From contig NC_069125.1 in assembly GCF_026914265.1 (NCBI RefSeq), forward strand, positions 5,600,117 through 5,664,116: 64,000 nucleotides of DNA, given 5' to 3'. The stretch's first letter is position 1; each line of letters begins with the position of its first letter. Under the pieces are notes generated by a model. It saw only the letters and a program-made list of their open reading frames with translations. It did no database searches and was not told the origin of the DNA. This document shows positions 13,259-26,000 of this stretch, one piece after another. The DNA comes from Mya arenaria (Eukaryota; Mollusca; Bivalvia; Myida; Myidae). The position numbers and the translations under genes are program-made.

Positions 13259-13867
13259 GTAGATGCTTTTTCTCCCACCTCAGTTAATCAAAATTAAGTA
13301 AAAATATATTTTTTGCTGGAACTCTTTTGTGCTTAGTGAAAATAATTGCGTATGGATATGCGATAGCACGTGGTTGTCATGGATATGTGCGCAGTGATCC
13401 AGTTAATGTTAATAGTCAAATCGGTCTTTTTAAATAGTTCTAAGGAGAATGAAGCATTATTTCTTGAATGGTGCGTGAAAAACTGTTTTATGGTGACAAT
13501 TGAATCGAGAAATAATTAATTAGCGTTCTAAATATTACCATAAGACAAGATTTTCTTGATGCTACTGACGACAGTCTTCAACAAGGGAGGTAATTACAAT
13601 GTGGTGACCATTAAAAAGGAGTTCCATACGGGCATTTTATCTTCGCCCGTGGGCAAGATAAGAATATCTAGCATGGTTAATTTATTGGATCTACTTATCT
13701 GAGGTGGGGGGAAAATATTTGTTAATCAAAATAAGTTTGCTGAAATCTTTAAATCACAGCTTTTTGGGGGTTTGCAAAAATAAAGCGTTCTAAAAGGCAA
13801 TATGATTTAAAACGTATTGAAATCTCTACAAGTTAATAAACAGAAAGAAAGTTGTTAATGAAAGCCA

Positions 13868-14016
13868 AAGACCTTGGGCTAGTTTCACGATAAAACTAAG
13901 ACGAGAACAAATCCTATAATCTGATTGGACAGTAATAATAACAATCCAATCAGGTGGCTGTCAAGTATTTGCTTAGTTTGTTAGGCAACTGAAGTTATTT
14001 TGTGAAACCTGGGCCA
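13868..14016. mobile_element. MITE-like fold-back element
   Basis: Imperfect terminal inverted repeats, tgggctagtttcacgataaa at the left and a complementary ...tttgtgaaacctgggccag at the right, enclose a perfect internal palindrome (ctgattgga ... tccaatcag, 13921-13952). Size and structure fit a non-autonomous DNA transposon. No protein is encoded. Confidence 0.6.
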
Positions 14017-14084
14017 GAAATGCTTAACATTTTGAAATCAGAACTGGTTAATAAACAGACAGAAAGTTAAAAGCTAACAATTGG

Positions 14085-14460
14085 AGATTCTACCTACATT
14101 TAATTTTATAAGCTTAAGCAGCCAATTGTTTAGAACTTTGATAATTTTCACATCGGCAGCCAATTGTATAAAACTGGTTATCTTTTTTGTTTGGTCAAGG
14201 ATATCCAAAATTGTTATTGATGGGTCAATATTTATCCAAGAATAACAGTAAACCAATCAAATCATTTAAATATAAATACTTACCAAAAGATCACATTAAA
14301 CCAATTTCTATACAATTCACTGTAGTTATCTTTTGACCAGGGTTCGGGTCATGATTTGATTGGTTAGTAGTTATTATTGGATAAATATTGGCCAATAAAT
14401 TAACATTTTGGCTAACTTTAACCAAACCAAAGAATTAACGAGTTTATAAGCTCGACTGCA
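14085..14460. repeat. Dispersed fold-back repeat, copy 1
   Basis: Long imperfect inverted arms: accaatcaaatca (about 14252) against tgatttgattggt (about 14353), and tcaatatttatccaagaata against tattattggataaatattgg. The right end (taactttaaccaaaccaaag...agtttataag...ctgc) recurs at about 22150-22215 inside the HIP1 gene, which marks it as a dispersed family. Confidence 0.65.
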
Positions 14461-15310
14461 GAGTTATATTAGCAGTTAACATGTTGAGGCTATAAAAGCT
14501 TGATGAAGTAACAATGTTAGTAATTATATACAATCAGTTCCACTCACTTCTTCTTGGTCCTAGAACATATCAAGTTACACAAAAGGTTATTTTATATAAA
14601 TATGATCAATTTTGGGGTCCACTCATTAAAGTTCTTAGTCGTAAATTGAAACCATCTTAGTGTCATGATTTCGCTATTCTACTATAATATATTACATGTG
14701 AATTGATTTGGGCCAATGTTTAAGTTTGAAACAAAGTTGCGGAAATGAAAACAATTCAGTTGTTACCATCTCGTGAGACTTTTGCAAATTGAAGATATCC
14801 AATGGTAACCATTTCATTGAGCTATTCTATTAACGTTGAATAATAATGTGTATTGACCCTATATAATGTAAGTATCATTTGAAAGTATTCTGGGTAATGC
14901 TTATTTATTACTAATGTGTTAAACCAATGTCCGAAAAAACATTACAAAAAAAGTTTTTACAAATTGTACAATTGTTCTTCATTAGACGTAAAAAATAAAT
15001 ATTTTGCAATATTTCTGGATGTTAATCCTTCAAAATTTGGTGTCCATGATGTGACATGATCACCCTCACTTTTCTTGCACCTGAGTTTTTCCTCTAACAA
15101 AGTCAGCAATAATAATGAGGGGACCTTTTATGCATACAGAAACAGGACCAAAAAGCTTGTTTGCTTATTTATTTTAGGTCTCTTTTTTATAATTTACTTT
15201 TCAGCAAATAAAACCATATCAATTGATATCAACATAGTATTGGGGTCCCAAGGCATCCAAAATGTACACAATTCTGTATGACAAAGATCCTTCTATGAAA
15301 CAGGCCCTAT

Positions 15311-15543
15311 GCCTAAAAAAAAAAAATACATTTGGTTCGGGTTACCCGACCCTACCTACGGAATAGGCGCCGACCCTACCGTTTTTATAGTCAGTTTGAA
15401 AAAAAAAATGAAAAATGAAAAACAAAAAAAAAATTCTTTTTTTTTAATTGCTTTTTAATATTAAGTTTAAACCTTAAATGCTTGTACAGAAGATAGCTTT
15501 AGCAACATTCCCCAATGATGAAAATTATATTCTTATATAAAAC

Positions 15544-15575
<32 letters not shown>

Positions 15576-15638
15576 CCTACCTACCCTACCTATTTTTTTT
15601 AAGAATGTAACCCTAACCAAACAAAAATTTTTTTAGGC
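15311..15638. mobile_element. MITE with GGCCTAAAA termini, copy 1
   Basis: An about 330-bp element bounded by gcctaaaaaaa and ttttttaggc. The core is catttggttcgggttacccg followed by accctacctacggaatagg, then A-rich tracts and a right part with cctacctaccctacctat and tgtaaccctaacc. A second copy lies at 57071-57401 in the same orientation. It contains no ORF and long A runs (15418-15430 and 15546-15574). Confidence 0.8.
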
Positions 15639-16748
15639 CCTAGAGCATTATCAAGCATAATCATTGTTATCTTATTATTTCTGATTAATTATTGATATCA
15701 TGGATAAACAATGTTATATTGAGGAACATTTCCTTTCGATGATTGTTTTTAATCTACTGATGAAGGCAAACGTTTAGATGTTAAAGTTTTAAAAAACATA
15801 GCGTGTTTTGTGTGAGTTTTTATATAATTGTTAAATATAATCAATAGAGTGTTCGACCTATGTTACAAGGTATTCAACAAAATTGCACCCATACAGGGGC
15901 CATCTATTCCACAGGTGTATCGTAAAATCATTTTTTTCCAATTTAATATATTATTCAAAACTAAAAGCTTAATTGGACAGCTTAGGTCAAGTTAATTTGA
16001 CTTTGCAAGTAGAACTTTCAATTCAATAGTCACTCACTTAACATTCAATTGAAATCTGATCTTATGATGTTTTGTTGTACAACCAGTTAAAAGATGGTAC
16101 AATATTTAATACCTCTGATTTATAACACCCATGGAACCCATGCACAGTTATTTATAGCATATAAGCAAATCCTCGGAAAAGCTTAAATGTTTTTCAGCAC
16201 TGGGCCATCCTTAAATCACTATCGTACTATTACACAGGCTTGACAACCTTCCCTGCACTACTATAAAACATGCCTTTCCTGCCCTTACATGATAATTGAA
16301 GTAACGTGTTCTGCCCATAGTTGTTCTCACTCAAGCAAACTGTAGACCTGGGTGTTGTTTCATTAAGAATTCTATGAGTGTTTTGTACCTTGGAGAGTTT
16401 CCAGCACTGCAGTTCTACTGTTAAAAAACACTCCAAGGTATGAACGCACTTCATTGATCCTTGACTGAATATCTGGCTAGTTTTCACTGTTTTGTTTTTG
16501 TTTAAAGGTTGTTTTTTTTCACCAAACTGAACTAATTTTTTCTTAATGTTCTTAATATTAAAACATATTTCCATGTGTTAGTTGAGCTCTCCTTTAGTTG
16601 CCAAAACCATTTCATTCATTTCCAAGTTTGCAACAAGATATTAAGTAACCTTCTGACTGAACCTCTTCTACAATTACAGCCCCTTCTTACCTTTTACCCC
16701 CTTTTTCATTTATGTGTTTGCACTATTTAGATTCCACCCCTTCTTAAA

Positions 16749-16791
16749 CCTGTTCCATCCCCTCTGATTCCCCTGCCAACTGGTAGTGTTG
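16749..16791 (-). pseudogene. Partial copy of HIP1 exon 29
   Basis: About 43 bp match the 3' end of HIP1 exon 29, including its donor side. On the minus strand it reads QHYQLAGESEGMEQ before GTTTAA, where the exon reads QHYQLAAESEGVEQ before GTATAA. The 5' part of the exon and its acceptor are missing and a TGA lies shortly upstream in frame, so it cannot replace the real exon. It keeps the Gly found in human HIP1 (YELAG). Confidence 0.75.
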
Positions 16792-17082
16792 TAAAATGTA
16801 CATGCTTTCCTCTCAGTATTTCCATGTTTTCCCCTACATATTTACAAAGTTTCCCCTCAATATTTCCAGCTCAATAACAAGATTATCCCCTGATATACCT
16901 GTTTTAATCGATTAGTTTCAGAAAACTGTTGCTAACTGATAGTACAGCTTACTGCAACAAGTTAGACTGACAAGAGACTGACCCTCTAGTTAAATTACAC
17001 GCCCCCCCCCCCCCTTTTTTTTTTTTATCTATTTTCCCTTTATTTCCACGATTTCTAATAAATATATCAAATTCCCCCCATT

Positions 17083-20000
17083 TTATACCTGTTCCACTCC
17101 CTCTGATTCTGCAGCCAGCTGGTAGTGTTGCTTCCTAAGCGTCGACATTTTCTGACGCTCATTTTCTAGCTCCCTTTCAAGCTCCAATACTCGAACCTAG
17201 AAAATTTAAAGACTTCCAGTACAAAAATCAAATATTTAACATATTTTATAATCTGTCAATCTAAAAGCCATCTTGGCCTAAACACTTCAAAAATGAATAT
17301 TAAGATGTTGGACATCTGTTACGGCTATTTAAACATATTTGGAATGACTCAAAATAAAAAAATAAAATGTCATCATCTGTGCTTTTTGCCATTGGTTGTT
17401 CTACCAAAATTCACGGAAATCAAGCACATTACAGATGGCGCCATTTTTTACCTTTCGTGAACCAAGCCCTTTGACATAAATATGGCTGAAATAAAGTCGT
17501 AAACGCAAACAAGTCTGTAGGAAAACCAAAACTTCTTGAAATGCCAACTGACCTGCGAGTCCATTTCTTGTTTCTTTGTCTGTATCAGAGATAGGTGGGA
17601 GAAATCCATTAAACCTGAAACAATAAAACAATATAAATGTTTATGGGAGATTTACAGTTAAAAGTAATTTGCTTTACTGATAAGCCATTGCTGAAATTCA
17701 ACAGGCCTTTTGTGTAAATGTATTGACGGTATAATCAACTACAAGCATTCTTCCATCAAATTCTGTTGATCTATGTTAAAGCTGAAAAATAATACAACAT
17801 TTTCTGCACTATGCTTACAATCCAGAATTATTGTATTTTTTTTAAGGGTAGACAACTTGTATTCATGTTGAAATGAATTTTATCAGATGGTTATATTTCT
17901 TGGAGCACTGAAATGTAAAAATCATATTGAAGGTCACATAACCCTTTGTGTAGGTCACAAAAATACCCTACTACCAGGCACTACTACCTAGGTCTATGAT
18001 GGTGCGAGGTGTTCGAAGTATTAGAGTTATATCTCTAAACTGTGCAAATGTTCGCTCCACAAAATTTGCAATAATCTATGGTTATCTAAGCCATCTTACA
18101 ATCAAACCGTAATCTAAGCCTACTTACTCTGATCCTCAATAATCTGCACACCAGACTTCACCGAGGCGACCACATGGCCTGTAGCCCTGGAAACGTTCTT
18201 CGATGCATCCTGGACGTTGGTTAATGCCTGGCTTGACCTCTTAGCCTTTACTCGTGACGAGACGACCAACTGGGCAGTGGACGCTGCAATCTCTTGTGAG
18301 CAGACAATCAGTTCTTCAAGCTTCCCCTCGCCGTTGATTACCTTGTCAGCTGCCTGCCTGTGAATGAATTGCATCGCTCATTTGTCAAGACATTACCAGA
18401 TTGTTGATGGATGCTGCAATTAAATCAAATTTCACGCTTGCCTTCCTTGTCGACACACCCTTATCAGCAGACAGAGCAGCGTACAGAATTTCAATAAAAA
18501 AGATTTGTCATTAAGGGTTCCAGGTAGGGCCTTCGTTGGGGGATCCCATGGGACAAAGCTCCCATTTAAGCTCCTTGGACATAAATCAATATTATTCTTA
18601 CCCTGAGATATGCCTCAGTGATTCCATTCAGTCTAGAGGCCAATTATTTTAATCTTAAGCTTAAGTTAGATCTAAGTTGGTTATTATATATGGACCATTG
18701 GTTTAAAGAATTTTAAGACCCTAAGATTGCATTTAAACATATATGCAATAGTTGTTTAGAGTTACAAAGGCCAAGGAAACAAGAAATTTATGGATCCACA
18801 GAAGATTTTCACATCTTCTGTTCAAGCGGTTCACATCAACTTACATGAGCGTTGTGGCGCCCCATCCCACCGCTTTGGCAGCTGATAAGAAGCCTTCTGT
18901 CCATCGATGGTTCTTCTTGTAAAACTCCTTGGCTGTATGGGTACCCTATAAAGAGAGAATTTGAAGTTTTAAAGTCATTCTTATTTAGGTATATGATGAA
19001 AGAATAAGGTTGTCAATCCATCAAGCCTATTGGTGATAATATTAAATTTTGATTCCCCCATAGAGATTTGGTATCATTTGAAAGGGAGTTATCTACTGAT
19101 TTATGTTATATACCATAAATCACCAAAAAGCTATTTAATGCAGTTATTGCAGTTATAAAATGATAAAACGATGATAAATATTGGGGCAAGTGTGGGGTTG
19201 AATGCTCATAAACCCATTTAGGACCCCTGTAAATTTATTTTTTTCAATCACTGTTCCAAGGCATTACCCCGATATTATTAAATAGACGGGTTATTGCACT
19301 AGTACTTCATTGCTGTTGCATTTTTTTTGTTTTTTTGTCTTGTTTCATGCCATTTATAATGCTCCAAAAAATGTTAAAAAATGTAAGGACAATTGCAAGA
19401 TTGATCACACACAAGATAGCTTTAACATCATTGATTTTGTTTTCATTGAGTTTTGACTGACCATGGTAAGATGATTACCCCGACATTTACTGAGAACAAT
19501 ATTTTCATAGTTGTTGATGTATTTATTGTTGTATGGCGTTGTATGTCTCTCAGTATGTGTTTATTGCGTTGTATGTCTCTCATTATGTATTTATTGTTGT
19601 GTGGCGTTGTATGTCTCTCAGTATGTGTGTATTGTTGTGTGGCGTTGTATGTCTCTCAGTATGTGTTTATTGTTGTGTGGCGTTGTATGTCTCTCAGTAT
19701 GTGTGTATTGTTGTGTGGCGTTGTATGTCTCTCAGTATGTGTGTATTGTTGTGTGGCGTTGTATGTCTCTCAGTATGTGTTTATTGTTGTGTGGCGTTGT
19801 ATGTCTCTCAGTATGTGTTTATTGTTGTGTGGCGTTGTATGTCTCTCAGTATGTGTTTATTGTTGTGTGGCGTTGTATGTCTCTCAGTATGTGTTTATTG
19901 TTGTGTGGCGTTGTATGTCTCTCAGTATGTGTTTATTGTTGTGTGGCGTTGTATGTCTCTCAGTATGTGTTTATTGTTGTGTGGCGTTGTATGTCTCTCA

Positions 20001-23000
20001 GTATGTGTTTATTGTTGTGTGGCGTTGTTTGTCTCTCAGTATGTGTTTATTGTTGTGTGGCGTTGTATGTCTCTCAGTATGTGTTTATTGTTGTGTGGCG
20101 TTGTATGTCTCTCAGTATGTGTTTATTGATGCGTGGCGTTGTATGTCTCTCAGTATGTGTTTATTGTTGCGTGGCGTTGTATGTCTCTCAGTATGTGTTT
20201 ATTGTTGCGTGGCGTTGTATGTCTCTCAGTATGTGTTTATTGATGCGTGGCGTTGTATGTCTCTCAGTATGTGTTTATTGTTGCGTGGCGTTGTATGTCT
20301 CTCAGTATGTGTTTATTGTTGCGTGGCGTTGTATGTCTCTCAGTATGTGTTTATTGTTGCGTGGCGTTGTATGTCTCTCAGTATGTGTTTATTGTTGCGT
20401 GGCGTTGTATGTCTCTCAGTATGTGTTTATTGTTGCGTGGCGTTGTATGTCTCTCAGTATGTGTTTATTGTTGCGTGGCGTTGTATGTCTCTCAGTATGT
20501 GTTTATTGTTGTGTGGCGTTGTATGTCTCTCAGTATGTGTTTATTGTTGCGTGGCGTTGTATGTCTCTCAGTATGTGTTTATTGTTGCGTGGCGTTGTAT
20601 GTCTCTCAGTATGTGTTTATTGTTGCGTGGCGTTGTATGTCTCTCAGTATGTGTTTATTGTTGCGTGGCGTTGTATGTCTCTCAGTATGTGTTTATTGTT
20701 GCGTGGCGTTGTATGTCTCTCAGTATGTGTTTATTGTTGCGTGGCGTTGTATGTCTCTCAGTATGTGTTTATTGTTGCGTGGCGTTGTATGTCTCTCAGT
20801 ATGTGTTTATTGTTGCGTGGCGTTGTATGTCTCTCAGTATGTGTTTATTGTTGCGTGGCGTTGTATGTCTCTCAGTATGTGTTTATTGTTGCGTGGCGTT
20901 GTATGTCTCTCAGTATGTGTTTATTGTTGCGTGGCGTTGTATGTCTCTCAGTATGTGTTTATTGTTGCGTGGCGTTGTATGTCTCTCAGTATGTGTTTAT
21001 TGATGCGTGGCGTTGTATGTCTCTCAGTATGTGTTTATTGATGCGTGGCGTTGTATGTCTCTCAGTATGTGTTTATTGATGCGTGGCGTTGTATGTCTCT
21101 CAGTATGTGTTTATTGATGCGTGGCGTTGTATGTCTCTCAGTATGTGTTTATTGATGCGTGGCGTTGTATGTCTCTCAGTATGTGTTTATTGATGCGTGG
21201 CGTTGTATGTCTCTCAGTATGTGTTTATTGATGCGTGGCGTTGTATGTCTCTCAGTATGTGTTTATTGATGCGTGGCGTTGTATGTCTCTCAGTATGTGT
21301 TTATTGATGCGTGGCGTTGTATGTCTCTCAGTATGTGTTTATTGATGCGTGGCGTTGTATGTCTCTCAGTATGTGTTTATTGTTGTGTGGCGTTGTATGT
21401 CTCTCAGTATGTGTTTATTGTTGTGTGGCGTTGTATGTCTCTCAGTATGTGTTTATTGTTGTGTGGCGTTGTATGTCTCTCAGTATGTGTTTATTGTTGT
21501 GTGGCGTTGTATGTCTCTCAGTATGTGTTTATTGTTGTGTGGCGTTGTATGTCTCTCAGTATGTGTTTATTGTTGTGTGGCGTTGTATGTCTCTCAGTAT
21601 GTGTTTATTGATGTGTGGCGTTGTATGTCTCTCAGTATGTGTTTATTGTTGTGTGGCGTTGTATGTCTCTCATTATGTGTTTATTGATGTGTGGCTTTGT
21701 ATGTCTCTCAGTATGTGTTTATTGTTGTGTGGCGTTGTATGTCTCTCAGTATGTGTTTATTGTTGTGTGGCGTTGTATGTCTCTCATTATGTGTTTATTG
21801 TTGTGTGGCGTTGTATGTCTCTCATTATGTGTTTATTGTTGTGTGGCGTTGTATGTCTCTCATTATGTGTTTATTGTTGTGTGGCGTTGTATGTCTCTCA
21901 TTATGTGTTTATTGTTGTGTGGCGTTGTATGTCTCTCAGTATGTATTAATTGTTGTGTGGCGTTGTATGTCTCTCATTATGTGTTTATTGGAACTTGACC
22001 CTTGTGCCTTTTTAAAGGACCAATGATTTTTAGGCAACTGCAGCTAATAGCATCAAACTGGCGTAAATATTGTCAGGTTATCTTTTGGCTAGTTTTCATT
22101 TTAAAGCAATTTGATTGGGCTACAGTAATTATTGGATAACAATTGACCAATCATTAAATAATTCAGATAACTTTAACCAAACCAAAGAAATAATCAGTTT
22201 TATAAGATCAACTGCTGGGCTTGTCCCTGTAGTTTTCATTGTATTTTGGAGATGAATTTGGCTATACCTCCATCGAAGTATCCATGCCATTTTACCTATA
22301 ACGCTTAAAAATGGAAACAATACGTACCCTGCCCTGTGAGACAATTTCATGCTGCAGATCTCGGGATTTCTCCACCAGTATCTTGATACACTGAAATAGG
22401 CAAAGGTTAGAGTTACTCAAACACTGGAACATTAACAGAATAGAAGGATTACTCCTACTCAAATCTGTTATGTGGATTTGAACATATCTCTATTTCTATT
22501 TCATGTGGGTTAAAATGACAATGTATCTCTTCTCCAAATCTTGAATTGGACAAAGATGAAGGTCATTCTAACCATCAATTCCTTACTACCATCTACATTT
22601 GTATTTGAATTATATGCTTGTAAGTCAATACAGAGGTCAGATATAACATGAACTGAACTGATTTCTGAAGATTAATAATATGTTTTGTCATTAAAGGAGA
22701 GAAGACAAAGCATTTCTGGATACATCTCAATTCTATGAAATCCATATCACTGATATGCATTGCATTTTATCTGATTCGAATACATAATTGTTTAAGACAA
22801 CATGCAGACAAGTATTCAACAGAGTTTCATGATAATTTGATACAAACTATTGAATTTATCTTATTCCGCTTATTAAATCCCCCTGTTTGTAATTATTAAA
22901 TACTTGTTTTAACCAACGGAGAGAAGTCAACAAAGAAAATATCGCCACCACCTACCTTCATGAGGTCCGTACAGGCGTCCAGTATTCGTTCATTCACCTC

Positions 23001-26000
23001 CAGTTTCACACCTGTTGTATCTGCTCGCGTCTTTTGTAACATTTCCTGTTAACCAACAAAACAACAATGATACTGAATGTGACATCTGAATAATTGTGGT
23101 TTGAAATACAAAAAAAATGTAAACAACTTGTACAAAGTTTGTTTAAGAAAGTCCTGCAATTCTAACATAAGAAGAACTAATGTGGTTGAAATGATTGTAA
23201 ATAGGTACAAAAGAAGTTGAATCAATCCACACTGATGATAGAAAAATGGTGAATTTTAACAAATGCTACATGATTTCTGGTATCCATGACAACACACATG
23301 TGTTGTTGACTATTAAAATATGTGTCAATATTTGCAAAAGAGGTATAATTTCTATAGTCCGGTAACACCATAATTTGACTGTATAATTTGGCACTTAAAT
23401 ATGCGAATATTTCATGAACACCTCTTTAGCAGTAACTTTTAAACATTTGTTTTCCCAAATATTTATATGGTTAAATTCTGCAAACTTGCGGAACAATCCT
23501 CCTATACTTAGTTTTCGTTTTTCAACCTCGCTTTGATTCCAAGTCTAAGCGTTAAACAGCTACACACCATAACATTTTTTTAACCAGAATGATTATTAAA
23601 CAATTCAGTATTTTACCAATGTTTGTAAATAATTTTCAAATCAAGCTTCATAGGTAGTACTGAAAATTGAGATTAAAAAAATAGATGTAAGAACATTTCA
23701 ACAAGAATTCAGCTTATGGGATGTCACGCCTGTCAGAAGCACCCATAATATTTCCACAAAAAGGTTACTATGACCTTGACCTCAAAATAATCAGAAATCA
23801 TCTTATGACTATGATGAATGATGACAACAAGATTGAAGACTTTACAATCACTCAAATATAATTAATCAGCAAAGAAAGGGTGACAACTGATGATGACGAA
23901 TCAACCAAGCCAAATTATTCCACATGTGTTTCAGCCATCCTCCATGGATGACACAAAAGCTAAGAACAACATTCTATTTCAGCCCCCACCTGTATTTTGC
24001 TAGCAGCCTCCTCTATGGCCCTGCTGGTCTGTGCCATTTCGGAGTCCAGCATGTCCCCAATCTGCTCTGTCTTCATGTCATCTGTCTTTGGAACCAGATC
24101 TTCAGTCAGGGTCATCAGACGCTTGATTTCATTGATACAAGTTGACACCTCACTGGCTACACTGCCACCTAAAATTGTTGTTATCATTGTATGAATACAA
24201 AACTAAAGCTAAAACAGCAGAGTACAGCCAGATCATCCAGCAAACTTATTCCATCACTAAGTGGACACCAGTCTTGAGCGGGCATCAAGGTTGCTACATA
24301 GAGGTGACTCTTAATTTAGGATATATAGTTTAAATGAAAGATATGTTTGATAACAGGAATACAACAAATCTTCAGTCAGGGTCATAAAGACACTCGATCT
24401 CACCAACACATCACTTCTAACACTATTGCCTGAAATGTAATTTTCAAAAGCATTGCATTCTGAATCAGTGATTTTTTTTGGAATTATTTTTACCGCCTGT
24501 GCCTTGCAAATTGGGAAGGAAAGTCTACTTTGGGAAAAATAAACAATCAGGCTAAAATAGCTAATATGATGGCAATTATACATGTTTTTACTTTCCTATG
24601 CATACATTATGCTGTGAAGGGTTAGTCTTGTCAAGGTTTTGTTTATTTTTTCAAAAAATTAATTGCTTTATTCATTAACGTAATCTGTATTTATCAAATT
24701 GGGAAAAAACTATATATTTTGGGGAATAATGAACATTTTCACAAGGGGAAACAGCCTTTAGAAGGCAGTAAATTGCACCCAAGAAAATCACTGATTCAAA
24801 ACATGTCTTACATACCTTTTTCCACTGCCGCTAACACTGCCAGCCCACTCTCCCCAGTTGTTCGGCATGTATTGGCCAGATCATGTCCTGCCTCTATTTC
24901 CGCTGTAGCCTGTGAGGTGGCTATCCCGTGAATCACACAGTCACCAAGGTGATGGGAAAATTTGGTGATATTCTCTACCAACTCGGCCAAATCTGCAAGT
25001 TAGTTATCACAAGATTTTATTAATAAACTTAAATTATCTTTTAACATGTGTACTGAACCGATTTTACAACTGTTTTCACCGTCTTAAACAAAAAGTTAAA
25101 ATAGTTCAAAATTTATGTTATCATTAGTAAAATAACAGATAATAACTTTGCCCATAGTTTTGTCAATTACTCATAAAATGTTTTGAAAACATCAATTTTA
25201 AAACATATTAAGATTTGCACTAATGATCAAAACTCAAGTTAAAAAGAAATCTTACAATTATACACAAGCAATTGTAAGATGGTAAACACCCTTAATCTTA
25301 CTACCTTTCTTGTCTGCAAAGTATCCATTAGTAGATGACTGCAGTTTTTGTAAGGTGGAAATCACTGGTTCTCCACGGAGCAGCAAGAACTCCGCAGTAC
25401 ATCTCACCGAGGTAAATGTGGGGTTGTGGAACTGATCCAACGCATCCTGGATAAACGCTCTTCCCTCCGCAATACTCTTGCCTGTGATGGGTGGTAACAA
25501 GTTTCATTTGATTGTGTTATTAAGTTAAGGCCAAGGGGTTTTCTTATAGTTTTTGATTGCCAACAGGGTTGAAGATGACAACAACGACACCAAGGCTATG
25601 TAAATACCTTGACTTGATTTTCAAAGAAAAAAATAGCCAAAAATATCAATCATATGGCTGACAATGTAAAGTCAATGCCTGTTGGTTTATCCAAATCCAC
25701 AGAGAAAATTAATCTATTTGAAGTTTTATGATAAAAACTAAAACAATTAAGCCAAAAATAAATCCATATAAGGGTAAAGTTGTCTTAACATATTTAAAAA
25801 GAAGTACTTGAAAATGTTAGGAATTATCTGCCCAACATCCTTTAAAGATCAAACCAGTAATACAACACAACTATAGAGATTTTTTCTAAGGCTTCGACAT
25901 TAATAATCATGAATGTGCACTTAGTGAAACACCACTCACTAAGCAAGTTCTTATGCAGGCTGTCTAGGTCTGAGTTAAGTCGAGTCTCAGACGACTGTTT

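Noticed and set aside
16230..16574. 114-codon minus-strand ORF
   Set aside because: No family resemblance, Lys/Asn-rich as expected for AT-rich DNA, no fitting splice sites.
19453..22026. Several very long overlapping plus-strand ORFs (up to 522 codons) of a Cys/Val/Leu repeat peptide
   Set aside because: They exist only because the 38-bp unit has no stop codon in three frames. They are antisense to a HIP1 intron, and all frames give the same phrase.
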